Both the position numbers and the translations under genes were made by a program. DNA of 29,654 nt, taken from NCBI GenBank assembly GCA_002328565.1, contig DCUU01000078.1:1-29654 (forward strand), read 5' to 3'. The stretch's first letter is position 1. Every line of letters starts with the position of its first letter. Of this stretch, positions 13,219-21,977 are shown in pieces. This DNA is from Candidatus Moranbacteria bacterium UBA2206. Its GTDB lineage: Bacteria; Patescibacteriota; Minisyncoccia; Moranbacterales; UBA2206. The notes below the pieces were generated by a model. That model did no database searches, had not been told where the DNA came from, and saw nothing but the letters and a program-made list of their open reading frames with translations.

Positions 13219-14544
13219 TTATTTAATTATCCTCACCACTCCCTTATCCGCATCCACCTCAACTAGATCTCCATCCTTCAAAACCTGCGTCGCAATCTTT
13301 GTGCCGATGATGCAGGGTTTTTTTAGTTCGCGAGATATGATTGCGGCGTGACAAGTGATTCCACCCTCATCTGTCACAAAAGCAGCTGCATCTTTCATCA
13401 ATGGTATCATATCGATCGTTGTCATACTAGCAGCTAAAACATCTCCTTTTTGAAATTTATAAAAATCATTTTTATCCAAAATTATTCTAACTACACCCTT
13501 AGCATTTCCTTTATTTGCAATATCACCCCTCAATTCAACTATGTCCAAAAATTCTTCTTTAAAAAAATCTATAATTTTTTTAGAATCCTCACCAATCTTC
13601 ATGCTATATTTTCCATCCTCAAGTGATTTTGTACAATCCACCATACGAGAATTTAAAATTTCTTTTGAAGGTATTTCATCATCGATTATCTCCCCTTCAG
13701 AACAATACAAAAATTCCTCATAAGATATATCGTAAGACTTGGCCATAGACTTGAACATAGGAACCGCCAAGAATGCACTCTTATTCATAATATCTGTCCT
13801 TTGTGTTCTGTAATATATAATGTATTGAAAAATATCTACTAAGTAAGCTTTTTCTCCTAATAATTCTTTTGTATGTTCAATTTTATTTTTCAATTTCTCC
13901 TTACTATCGTTATATTCTTTCAAAAACACTTCCTTATCAATTTTTTTTAAGGAATTTCTGGCTTCCTCAAGAGTATATTCTTTTTCAGACCCATATCTTG
14001 CCCTAATCCAGTTGTATTTTCTAACATGATCCTCAAGATCCGAACAAGTGACCAAATCGTACTCCTCTTGCTTATAGAAGTTATTTTGCAAAGGAACATT
14101 CAATTCCAACAATAAATCATCCGCCTCTTTTGAGTCGATTTTTAAAGTTAATAATTTCCTCAATTCTTCCTTAATAGAATCCTCTATTAAAAATACCAAG
14201 ATCAAAGCTGGTATATATTCTCCATAACACTGAGCATACTTTTCAAAACTATTTCCTTTCGCTACTTTTATCAAATTTTCTTCTCTTCTCCTAATTTCTT
14301 TTTTGGATAATTCAAAAAAATCCATATCCTGCCAAGATTCAAATATGAGCTTACTCCCAATAGAAACTTCTTCTTTTGAGTAATACCAAACATTATCCGC
14401 AACAATCATTTCCCTGATAGAAAAAGGTTTTTTCATGAAGGCCCTAAAATGTTCCTCGTTGGCATAACCACGAAAAATTAGACTCACAAATAAAGGAGGA
14501 TAGTTTCTTCTAACAGTTTTTAGATATTCTTGTCTTTCTAGCAT
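13219..14544 (-). CDS. swivel phosphohistidine-domain protein 2
   Basis: The 441 aa are built as an N-terminal divergent region (MLERQEYLKTVRRNYPP...) and a helical middle domain with YNWIRARYGSEKEYTLEEA (about 165-183) and YYRTQRTDIMNK (about 246-257). The C-terminal swivel domain carries TDEGGITCHAA with His at about 399. The 'Y.W.R...G...YT.EE' and 'R.D' motifs occupy the places of the 'YGhRg..E' and 'ReY' segments in the middle domain of rifampin phosphotransferase/PEP synthase, which suggests homology but a different substrate pocket. It lies 9 bp before gene 1 and 4 bp after gene 3. No ATP-grasp is present. Confidence 0.82.
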   Translation of the reverse strand: MLERQEYLKTVRRNYPPLFVSLIFRGYANEEHFRAFMKKPFSIREMIVADNVWYYSKEEVSIGSKLIFESWQDMDFFELSKKEIRRREENLIKVAKGNSFEKYAQCYGEYIPALILVFLIEDSIKEELRKLLTLKIDSKEADDLLLELNVPLQNNFYKQEEYDLVTCSDLEDHVRKYNWIRARYGSEKEYTLEEARNSLKKIDKEVFLKEYNDSKEKLKNKIEHTKELLGEKAYLVDIFQYIIYYRTQRTDIMNKSAFLAVPMFKSMAKSYDISYEEFLYCSEGEIIDDEIPSKEILNSRMVDCTKSLEDGKYSMKIGEDSKKIIDFFKEEFLDIVELRGDIANKGNAKGVVRIILDKNDFYKFQKGDVLAASMTTIDMIPLMKDAAAFVTDEGGITCHAAIISRELKKPCIIGTKIATQVLKDGDLVEVDADKGVVRIIK

Positions 14545-14548
14545 CTTT

Positions 14549-15844
14549 TTAATTTAAAATACTAACCACCCCCTTATTTGCATCCACCTCTACCAAATCC
14601 CCGTCCTTCAAAACCTGCGTCGCGATTTTGGTGCCGATAATGCAAGGTTTTTTCATTTCGCGGGCGACGATAGCCGCGTGGCAGGTGATACTGCCCTCAT
14701 CAGTCACAAAAGCTACCGCCTTTTGCATAGCATGAATAAAGGATGGAAATGTCATTTGAGATATCAAAATATCTCCCTTGTTAACCTTGCTCATTTCCGA
14801 TGGATGGATAACAATTTTTGCAATCCCCCTGACGATACCCCTATAAGCGATTGATCCTTCTATTTTAGCTGACTTTTTGTGGCCTAGTTCAGAGAAAATA
14901 ATTCCATTTTTCATCATATATTTTCCCTTATAATAAATATGGGTAAATATTTTATCATATTTTTTAGGATGGTTTTGAATAATAGAATGCGCATCATAAT
15001 ATGCCAGATCGCAAAAAGGAACGCCTATATGCCTAGCAATTTCCTCAAAAATTGGACGCGCTTTTCCATAAGCCTCGTACAATTTATCAGTTCTATCTGC
15101 TCTAAAAAATGTGAGTTCCTGCAATTCTTGAACTACTTTTTTTAACTCCTTAGGAATGATCACTTTAGAAATTTTTGCTTTTTTGATATTCTTTTTTATA
15201 TCTTTCAATTCCTTGATTGTATAAAAATCTGTAAACCCGTCTCTCGATCTTAGCCAACCAAATTTTTTCTGTATCTTTTCGTAGTCAGTGCTTTTAGTCA
15301 AAGCTTCTTGCATAAGCACATAGGCATTTTTCTTTGTCGGAATACTAACATCACCAATAAATTTTTCGACATCTTTTTTGATATATAAAGGAAATTGATT
15401 TTGAGTTAGAGTATTGAAATATTTTTCCAGTGGGCTAAGTATCCAAATGAATGGGATATAGCTAATACAAATAGCATCTAATTCCTCTAATTTCTTTCTT
15501 GGAGAAATTTTAGCTTTGGTAAGTCTGGTTATTTTCTTCATGTTTTCCACATGAATTTTTTTGAAAATTTGAGATATATCTTTCATGGAATGATTAGAAA
15601 AATATTTTTCTAATACTTTTTCACCATGACTAGAAAATTCAGAATTTACATACAAATCAGGATATTGATATAGGCTGTCGCTCAGTCTAAATCCCCTTGG
15701 AAGCCCAACTTTTTCAAAATATTTAGCATCAACCAATTTCCAATTTAAAGATCCAATGAAAGGACTGTACGGTCGATTTACCCAATAATCCCAAGGGGTA
15801 TTTTTAGCGTGCGATATTAACAACTTTTTATAATCTTTTTTCAT
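14549..15844 (-). CDS. swivel phosphohistidine-domain protein 3
   Basis: The 431 aa begin MKKDYKKLLISHAKNTPWDYW. They contain the middle-domain motif FGWLRSRDGFTDFYTIKEL (about 197-215) and FFRADRTDKLYEAYGKARPI (about 245-264), where the Arg-Asp pair and following helix match the paralogues. The swivel domain has TDEGSITCHAA, with Gly replaced by Ser two residues before the usual T-C-H, and His at about 389. The substitution is conservative and the His remains, so activity is probably kept. The start overlaps the stop of gene 4 by ATGA, which implies translational coupling. Confidence 0.82.
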   Translation of the reverse strand: MKKDYKKLLISHAKNTPWDYWVNRPYSPFIGSLNWKLVDAKYFEKVGLPRGFRLSDSLYQYPDLYVNSEFSSHGEKVLEKYFSNHSMKDISQIFKKIHVENMKKITRLTKAKISPRKKLEELDAICISYIPFIWILSPLEKYFNTLTQNQFPLYIKKDVEKFIGDVSIPTKKNAYVLMQEALTKSTDYEKIQKKFGWLRSRDGFTDFYTIKELKDIKKNIKKAKISKVIIPKELKKVVQELQELTFFRADRTDKLYEAYGKARPIFEEIARHIGVPFCDLAYYDAHSIIQNHPKKYDKIFTHIYYKGKYMMKNGIIFSELGHKKSAKIEGSIAYRGIVRGIAKIVIHPSEMSKVNKGDILISQMTFPSFIHAMQKAVAFVTDEGSITCHAAIVAREMKKPCIIGTKIATQVLKDGDLVEVDANKGVVSILN

Positions 15845-17316
15845 TTTTTTCTTTTAATTATCCTCACCACTCCATTGTTCGCATCCACCTCCACCAAATC
15901 CCCATCCTTCAAAACCTGCGTCGCGATTTTAGTGCCGACAATGCAGGGTTTGCCTAATTCGCGAGAAACTATGGCGGCGTGACAAGTGATGCCACCGTCG
16001 TCCGTCACAATAGCTCCGGCTTTTTTCATGGCTGATATATGCTCTGGTCTAGTCATTGGAGAAACCAATATATCGCCATCCTTAACTTTGTCTAAATTTT
16101 TTATTGATAAAACAATTTTTACTATGCCAGTAATTTTACCCATCGAAGCTACCATCCCCTTAATTTCCAAAACATCCTTTTTTGTTTTTTTTGTTATCTT
16201 TTTCCTGAAATCAACCGCTTCCTTACCACTATATATTTCCCTGAGTTTGCCGTTGCTATGAATCAAAAAGCAACCTCGTTGTCTTTTACTAAGTTCACTC
16301 AAAACAAATTTATCCATTAATATTTTTCCTATTTCGTTCGACAATGAATATTTGAGCAATTCAAAATCAATATTTTTTCTTCTTGATACTTCTCGTAATA
16401 TTTTTTCTTTTAACGCTACGAAAGTAAGAGTATAAATTTTTCGATAATCCTGCCATTTTATAAATAATTCCGATAATTCAGAGATAGCTAATATTTCTTC
16501 AATAAAATTATACTTTTTTATCAATTCTTTTTTTTCTTTCTTATTTTTAATGAAAAAATTATTATCTATTTTAACACTACCTTTCATCAAATCATTTAAC
16601 TCTTTAAGCAATTCTTCGCGCGTATATTCTTTATAACCATAATATCCACTTTTGATCCATGAATATTTCAACAGGTGCTTTTCTATTAAATTATTCGTCT
16701 TCTTATCTTTCGTGTTTTTTGCAATTTTAATTATTTTTAACAAGTCTTTTTGTTCTTCATTGAAAAATGATGGCTCTGTTGAAGCTGTTAGTGTCGAAGC
16801 TATCGTTATTGGATCTGGAATATTATTTTTCTTACAAAATTCTTCAACTAAAAAAACGAATCTTTTATCTGCATAAAACATAAATCCGTCAATGAATCCG
16901 GGCATGGAAATTTCCTTAGCATAGAAATTGAATAGTTCATCAGATTTTTCAATTAAATCTTTATCAGAAATTTCGCTAAAATTTTCTTGAAATAATCCGT
17001 AATATTTTTCAAGCATGTTTCCATAATTCTTTCTCCATTTTTCATATAAAAGATTAACTGCTTTTTTGTCTTGCAAATATTTCTGAATAATATTTTTGCC
17101 AATCCACTGTTGATTTTCTAAAATTGCGATGTAATTAACCTCGCCCTGACTAAAATAACTTCCGCCAAATTTATATGACGCTAAATTAGTATCATACAAT
17201 TTATTGGTAAAACCAATTGATGTCATCTCAAAAAATGCCGGATAACCATCAGCCTTTTCGATAGATAACTCTTTATCCAGAAAATTATTTATAATTTTAT
17301 TTTTGTCTTTTTTCAT
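15841..17316 (-). CDS. swivel phosphohistidine-domain protein 4
   Basis: The 491 aa have an N-terminal region with YPAFFEMTSIGFTNKLY, a middle domain containing KYSWIKSGYYGYKEYTREEL (about 223-242) and KWQDYRKIYTLTFVALKEKI (about 287-306), and the swivel domain MVASMGKITGIVKIV...TDDGGITCHAA, His at about 446. It is one of the longer paralogues; the extra length lies in the first half. It overlaps genes 5 and 3 by ATGA at both ends. Related parts of PEP synthase-type enzymes suggest it carries phosphate or pyrophosphate on His, but the acceptor is unknown. Confidence 0.82.
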   Translation of the reverse strand: MKKDKNKIINNFLDKELSIEKADGYPAFFEMTSIGFTNKLYDTNLASYKFGGSYFSQGEVNYIAILENQQWIGKNIIQKYLQDKKAVNLLYEKWRKNYGNMLEKYYGLFQENFSEISDKDLIEKSDELFNFYAKEISMPGFIDGFMFYADKRFVFLVEEFCKKNNIPDPITIASTLTASTEPSFFNEEQKDLLKIIKIAKNTKDKKTNNLIEKHLLKYSWIKSGYYGYKEYTREELLKELNDLMKGSVKIDNNFFIKNKKEKKELIKKYNFIEEILAISELSELFIKWQDYRKIYTLTFVALKEKILREVSRRKNIDFELLKYSLSNEIGKILMDKFVLSELSKRQRGCFLIHSNGKLREIYSGKEAVDFRKKITKKTKKDVLEIKGMVASMGKITGIVKIVLSIKNLDKVKDGDILVSPMTRPEHISAMKKAGAIVTDDGGITCHAAIVSRELGKPCIVGTKIATQVLKDGDLVEVDANNGVVRIIKRKK

Positions 17317-18842
17317 TTTTTTATAATCCTTATCTCCCCAGTTTGCATATTCATCTCGACGATATCTCCATCTTTCAAAATTCGAGTAGCGTTTTTAGTG
17401 CCGATTATCGCTGGCTTATTCATTTCGCGACTTACAATCGCCGCGTGACATGCAATCCCTCCTTCATCCGTAATAATCGCTTTGGCTTTCCGCATCATCG
17501 GAACAAACTCCACCCTAGTCATACTAGTGACTAAAACTTCCCCCTCATTGAAATTTATCTTTTCTGGATTACTTACAACACAAACTTTACCTCTAATCTT
17601 TTGAGCGCCTCCGCCACTTGCCACCATTCCCTTTAGCTCTTTATGTGTTGCTGATTGCACAACTGCAAGCAATTTTCTCGCCTCATTTCCATAAATTATT
17701 TGAGTCTTTTTATTTTTTTCACAGACAATAAACATACTGTTGTGCCTTTTCTTAAGATTTATCTTATTTACTTTTATTCCTTTCCTAATTAATAAACAAA
17801 CTTCGTCCAAAGTATAGACTGCTAGATCTCTATATTTGATATTAAAAGATTTTGCTATTTCTTCGAATAGGACATAGATGTAATAAAGTTGTTTCATCAT
17901 TTCAATCTTTCTTTGATCCGTCCAATATATTATTCTCTCGGCAAAATAAATATCTTTTAATTCTTCCTTGCTTAGTTTTATTTTTTTTCTTAATTTTTGT
18001 TTTTCTTTAAGCAATTCCTTAAAATTTTTATCAATCTCTTTTATTTCATTTTTTATTTGAACACTAGTCTTTGTTTTAATTTCCCTAAGAACATCTGCTA
18101 GAATTCCAAAATCAGTAATTTTTACCGCTTTATAAAAATCAGATTTAAACCAAAAGAAATCTTTTTCATATTGCTTGAGAAGTTCTGATATCTTACCATC
18201 TTGAACAATTTCCTCGTATTTATTTTTTAATAATCTTTCTTTTTGTTTGGATTTATTTAAAAAATATTGGCAAATATTTAAAAATTGTCTCCTTTCTTCT
18301 GTATAAATAGCCATCTCACTTGGATGAGACAATTTCATGACTAAATCTCCCGCGTCAGTACTGCTAAGTTTATATTTTCCTTGAAACTTAGAGACAATTT
18401 TTCTATTAATAACATCCCCTTTGTCTTCAAGAATAGCTGCAAATTGCCACCAGGTGGAAGCAATCTCTAGTATTTTTAAAAATATTGAAAATATTTCTTC
18501 CTGTGAATTGTTTTTATCATAAATCTTCCATGCCTGATCAATTTTTTTTGTTAATTTTCTTGATTGATTAAAGACTCTATCTAAGCTTTTCTGGTTTTTT
18601 AGAAAATCGGCGTATAGCTTATCAGATATTCCGCTAATGGCGTCCTGCCGAATTATTTGATAAAAGGGATAGCGATCGCTAAAATCAAAATACGCAAAAA
18701 CCGGACCGAATTCAATACCATTGATTATATCCGTCTTGGCATAATTTTCAAAAGCTACTTCCACGATCGTATAAGTCGCAAAAGCTTTTTGAATATTAAA
18801 CTCGTTATTCTGCAAATACTTGATTACTCCTTTTTTGTTCAT
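17313..18842 (-). CDS. swivel phosphohistidine-domain protein 5
   Basis: The 509 aa start MNKKGVIKYLQNNEFNIQKAFATYTIVEVAFENYAKTD. The middle domain has FFWFKSDFYKAVKITDFG (about 223-240) and IIYWTDQRKIEMMKQLYYIY (about 301-320), and the swivel region is MVASGGGAQKIRGKVCVV...TDEGGIACHAA with His at about 466. Its C-terminus (KNATRILKDGDIVEMNMQTG) is the most diverged of the six tandem copies, so it has escaped the homogenisation seen in 1-4. A long Lys/Glu-rich helical stretch (about 248-295) looks like a coiled coil. ATGA overlaps join it to genes 6 and 4. Confidence 0.82.
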   Translation of the reverse strand: MNKKGVIKYLQNNEFNIQKAFATYTIVEVAFENYAKTDIINGIEFGPVFAYFDFSDRYPFYQIIRQDAISGISDKLYADFLKNQKSLDRVFNQSRKLTKKIDQAWKIYDKNNSQEEIFSIFLKILEIASTWWQFAAILEDKGDVINRKIVSKFQGKYKLSSTDAGDLVMKLSHPSEMAIYTEERRQFLNICQYFLNKSKQKERLLKNKYEEIVQDGKISELLKQYEKDFFWFKSDFYKAVKITDFGILADVLREIKTKTSVQIKNEIKEIDKNFKELLKEKQKLRKKIKLSKEELKDIYFAERIIYWTDQRKIEMMKQLYYIYVLFEEIAKSFNIKYRDLAVYTLDEVCLLIRKGIKVNKINLKKRHNSMFIVCEKNKKTQIIYGNEARKLLAVVQSATHKELKGMVASGGGAQKIRGKVCVVSNPEKINFNEGEVLVTSMTRVEFVPMMRKAKAIITDEGGIACHAAIVSREMNKPAIIGTKNATRILKDGDIVEMNMQTGEIRIIKK

Positions 18843-20281
18843 TTTTTTATCTTTAAAATTTTTACAATTCCTTGATTTGCATCAACCTCCACACAATCTC
18901 CATCTTTCAAAACTTGTGTGGCAATTTTCGTGCCAGTGACACAGGGAATTTTTAGCTCACGAGAAATAATAGCGGCGTGACAAGTGATTCCGCCCTCATC
19001 AGTAATTATCGCCCCAGCCTTTTTCATCGCTGGCACATATTCCGGCAGTGTCATTCCACACACCAAGATATTGCCATTTTTAATTTTTCGAAGGGCATCC
19101 TCGGCACCAGCACAAACTTTCACAATTCCTTTGATTTTTCCTTTTTGACCAATTTGACCTTTTATAATTCCTGAGTTATCTAATTTAATTTCTAATTCTT
19201 TTTTTCTAATTTTGACGCCTTCTTCTCCTAAGGTTTCCTTAAATTTTCCATTAGCAATTAAAACGAAGTAACATTTTTTTCTTTTTTTGATAATCTTATT
19301 ATCTAATTTTTTACCAGCTAAAATTTCCAAAATTTCATTTGTCCAAAGCCATTCCAAATCACTCGTTTTATACCCCGTTCTTCTGGCAATTTCCTTTAAA
19401 AAAATTTGGCTAGAATGCACATTCTTCACTTGCATTTCTTTTCGAAGATCATGAAGGAAAGTATATTTATCCGCTACATCCAAGAGATGAGCAAATTTTT
19501 TGGATAATTTATATTTTTTGAGAAGTTTTTTTCGACGACTCAGAATTTCTTCGGCGTGGTTATCTAGATGTCTCAAGTTTTCTCTTAAAATTTTTACATC
19601 TCTTAATCTAAGCTTTACTATTTGCCTTTCGAAATATTCCTTATTTTTTGGAACAACGCTTTCCCACCCAAGACTGGTCCACCAAAAATCACTATATATT
19701 TTTTCAATATCCTTGGTGCTAATTTTATTTTTCAGTGAAATTTTAAGCATTTCTAGTTCTTCTTTTTGCACATATGTCTTACAAGAAGGGGTTGAAATTT
19801 CATGAAAAACATTTTGCTCATCCTTAGCTTCTCCCTTGAATTCTTTTTGAAACTCTTCATAGAGAAATTTATCAAAAATAATGTCGATTGTATCGACATC
19901 AAATCCAATATAAGTGTTGGCTGGAACAAAAATTTTCCAAACCTTCTTAAGGACATTGGAGAATTCTTCATTATTTAATTTTACAAAGCTTATCTTATTT
20001 AAAGCCTGACTAGTTTCAATTGAACAATCAGCAATACTTTTAATTTTTTTATAATGCTTCTCGAAACTTTTTTTTGTTGAAATTTTTTGAATTAAAATAT
20101 CTCCGTATTCTAAGGATTTTCTTTCATCCCAAGCAAACCAAAATTTCTTTCCCTCATTAGAAACTAAAAGTTTAATATAATCATAATCTTTTCCTTTAAG
20201 ACTTCCGTCCTTTAGCCCCTGCAAGAATAAAGCGACCCTATAAGTAGGAATTGTCCCGCGGGTATAGATTATCCAAGGCAT
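18839..20281 (-). CDS. swivel phosphohistidine-domain protein 6 (first of the tandem operon)
   Basis: The 480 aa begin MPWIIYTRGTIPTYRVALFLQGL. The middle domain includes FWWTSLGWESVVPKNKEYFE (about 199-218) and LHDLRKEMQVKNVHSSQIFL (about 275-294). This is followed by ARRTGYKTSDLEWLWTNEIL, the best match here to the 'lg....DV.yL...El' end of the rifampin phosphotransferase middle domain. The swivel domain has TDEGGITCHAA, His at about 435. It has its own promoter (20329-20357), making it the first gene of a run of at least eight. A strong Shine-Dalgarno AAGGAGG (20309-20315) lies 27 nt before ATG 20281, oddly far; an in-frame stop between them rules out a longer start. A short fragment of a close relative survives at 23528-23590. 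Confidence 0.83.
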   Translation of the reverse strand: MPWIIYTRGTIPTYRVALFLQGLKDGSLKGKDYDYIKLLVSNEGKKFWFAWDERKSLEYGDILIQKISTKKSFEKHYKKIKSIADCSIETSQALNKISFVKLNNEEFSNVLKKVWKIFVPANTYIGFDVDTIDIIFDKFLYEEFQKEFKGEAKDEQNVFHEISTPSCKTYVQKEELEMLKISLKNKISTKDIEKIYSDFWWTSLGWESVVPKNKEYFERQIVKLRLRDVKILRENLRHLDNHAEEILSRRKKLLKKYKLSKKFAHLLDVADKYTFLHDLRKEMQVKNVHSSQIFLKEIARRTGYKTSDLEWLWTNEILEILAGKKLDNKIIKKRKKCYFVLIANGKFKETLGEEGVKIRKKELEIKLDNSGIIKGQIGQKGKIKGIVKVCAGAEDALRKIKNGNILVCGMTLPEYVPAMKKAGAIITDEGGITCHAAIISRELKIPCVTGTKIATQVLKDGDCVEVDANQGIVKILKIKK

Positions 20282-20328
20282 ATAAATTTACTTAGAATTC
20301 TTTAATTTCCTCCTTTTCTTATGCTAAA

Positions 20329-20357
20329 ACTATAACAAAAATCGCTAAAATAAGCAA
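20329..20357 (-). promoter_or_regulatory. promoter of the tandem swivel operon
   Basis: Minus strand: TTGCTT (20357-20352), 17-bp spacer, TATAGT (20334-20329). It follows the terminator at 20379-20418, so this operon is separate from the HAD/phosphatase unit. Confidence 0.6.
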
Positions 20358-20378
20358 CTTTTTGACCTCTATGGAACA

Positions 20379-20418
20379 AAAAGACTTAATTAACCCTGAA
20401 TGACTAATTAAGTCTTTT
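20379..20418. terminator. terminator after the histidine-phosphatase gene
   Basis: AAAAGACTTAATTA (20379-20392) and TAATTAAGTCTTTT (20405-20418) form a perfect 14-bp stem with a T-run on both strands. Confidence 0.85.
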
Positions 20419-20432
20419 AAGAAATATTTTTA

Positions 20433-21350
20433 TTATTTTTCTTTCCATTCCTCATATTCCTCCGCCAATTTTAATAATCTATTTTTATCTATAAATATAA
20501 CCCCTTCTTTTGGACGATTTCTCCTCTCAAAACTTACTGGTATTTTATCTGGAACCCCCTGGGGATCTTTTATTTCTAAAAAAAATGACTCTGAGGGCAT
20601 AATAAGGCCACCAAAATTAGGGTCTTCAAAATCATACCTATCTATTTTACTCAGTGCTCCTTTTTCGTCCTTTATATACCCAGCTTCTAAAAAAAGTGCC
20701 TCGAAAAACATGCCATGACTAATCGTATTTAAAATAGCATCTTTTTCCAGTGGTTTATTCTTTTCTCTTATTTTTTTATAGCGATCAAATAATTTTATTT
20801 CATGAATTAATTGATGGGCCAATCCGATAGCCATGCGATGAATTGCTTCAGGATAATCAAACAAGGACTTAAATCCCAACTCTTGATTTTTTTGTCTAAT
20901 AGGCGCGATTTTTATCTGTTCTTCTTGAGATAATTCCTCAAGAATAGTACCCTCTGGCAACCCAAGTTCTTTTATAGTCGCTTCATCAGTAATTTTTTTT
21001 CCCCTCTCAAGTAAGAAAGTTAAATCAGGATTGAAAACCGAATACTGGATATCTTCCACTATATGAGTTTTATACTGTTTTTTAGTCAAAGGGGAAATTA
21101 TGCCCGATGATTCAGAGACGAGATCAGAGGTTAAAGATGTTCTTTTTGTTTTTTCATCACTAGCATAGCCCTTCAACACTTCCGTGGCTTCCCCTATTTT
21201 TACCCCTTTTCTTCTTGAGAATTCAATCCCTTCCGAAGACAAACTGCCCGAAGGTAGGCGCTCAGCATGTCGAGAAACCATTAATCGATATCTCGGTTTT
21301 TCTTCTTTCTCCTGTTTAATTATGTTTTCTGCGCCACTGAATTCTCCCAT
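20433..21350 (-). CDS. histidine phosphatase superfamily protein
   Basis: The 305-aa protein has the catalytic R-H signature as VSRHAERL (about 25-32), a second basic cluster SDEKTKRTSLTSD (about 64-76) and the C-terminal SHGMFFEALF (about 201-210) with the second catalytic His. These are the phosphoglycerate-mutase/SixA-type landmarks, in which the first His is transiently phosphorylated. The region between them is longer than in simple mutases and not recognised. It sits 18 bp after the HAD gene in the unit that starts with swivel protein 7. A role in removing phosphate from a phosphorylated swivel His or from its product is an attractive guess from context only. Confidence 0.85.
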   Translation of the reverse strand: MGEFSGAENIIKQEKEEKPRYRLMVSRHAERLPSGSLSSEGIEFSRRKGVKIGEATEVLKGYASDEKTKRTSLTSDLVSESSGIISPLTKKQYKTHIVEDIQYSVFNPDLTFLLERGKKITDEATIKELGLPEGTILEELSQEEQIKIAPIRQKNQELGFKSLFDYPEAIHRMAIGLAHQLIHEIKLFDRYKKIREKNKPLEKDAILNTISHGMFFEALFLEAGYIKDEKGALSKIDRYDFEDPNFGGLIMPSESFFLEIKDPQGVPDKIPVSFERRNRPKEGVIFIDKNRLLKLAEEYEEWKEK

Positions 21351-21368
21351 GATTTTTTATTAAATTAT

Positions 21369-21974
21369 TTAGCTATCCAAAAGAATATCCATTTTATTTT
21401 TTAATTTTTCTGTATCGCCATCAAAAATAACGACTTTCATTCCTAAGTTTATTGCACCGTCTACTCGATCTCCTCGATCATCGATATAAATTGATTGGTC
21501 GCCATTCACTCCTGCTAATTTTAATGCTTTTTGAAAAATTTCCTGATCGGGTTTTCTTAAATGTAAATAGCCAGAAACTGCTCTTATTTTAAAAATATCC
21601 TCGAGATCAAAGTCCTCTATAATAACGTCGTACCACTCCCTAGGCGCGTTAGAAATTACTCCGATTATATAATTTTTAGAATAATACTTTATAAGATCAA
21701 CTACGCTCTGATTCGAATAGATGCTTTCTCTAAAGAGTTTAAAAAAATAGTTCCCATTAAAAACAAAATTTTCTGCCCTATATTCACATAGTTTAAAAAA
21801 ATCTTCTTGGCTGATCTTACCTAAGGAAAAATCTTTCCATCCTTGAAAATCATGGATTACTTTATACAAATCCCCTTTCTTTATCTTAAATTCTTCTTCA
21901 TATTTATCAATTGCCTTTCTAAAATCTCCAGAAAAAACAACATTAAACATGTCAAAAAATATTACCTTAATCAT
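21369..21974 (-). CDS. HAD-superfamily hydrolase-like protein with altered motif I
   Basis: The 201 aa show HAD motif I FFDMFNVVF (about 6-14), motif II VISNAP (about 109), the motif III Lys in LRKPDQEIF (about 138) and motif IV YIDDRGDRVDGA (about 163). The nucleophile Asp of motif I is present, but the second Asp two residues later, the acid/base of HAD phosphatases, is Phe. Haloacid dehalogenase-type and some other members also lack it, so the activity may not be phosphate-ester hydrolysis. It lies 3 bp after the swivel-7 gene and 18 bp before the histidine phosphatase gene, clearly one operon. Confidence 0.82.
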   Translation of the reverse strand: MIKVIFFDMFNVVFSGDFRKAIDKYEEEFKIKKGDLYKVIHDFQGWKDFSLGKISQEDFFKLCEYRAENFVFNGNYFFKLFRESIYSNQSVVDLIKYYSKNYIIGVISNAPREWYDVIIEDFDLEDIFKIRAVSGYLHLRKPDQEIFQKALKLAGVNGDQSIYIDDRGDRVDGAINLGMKVVIFDGDTEKLKNKMDILLDS

Positions 21975-21977
21975 AAA

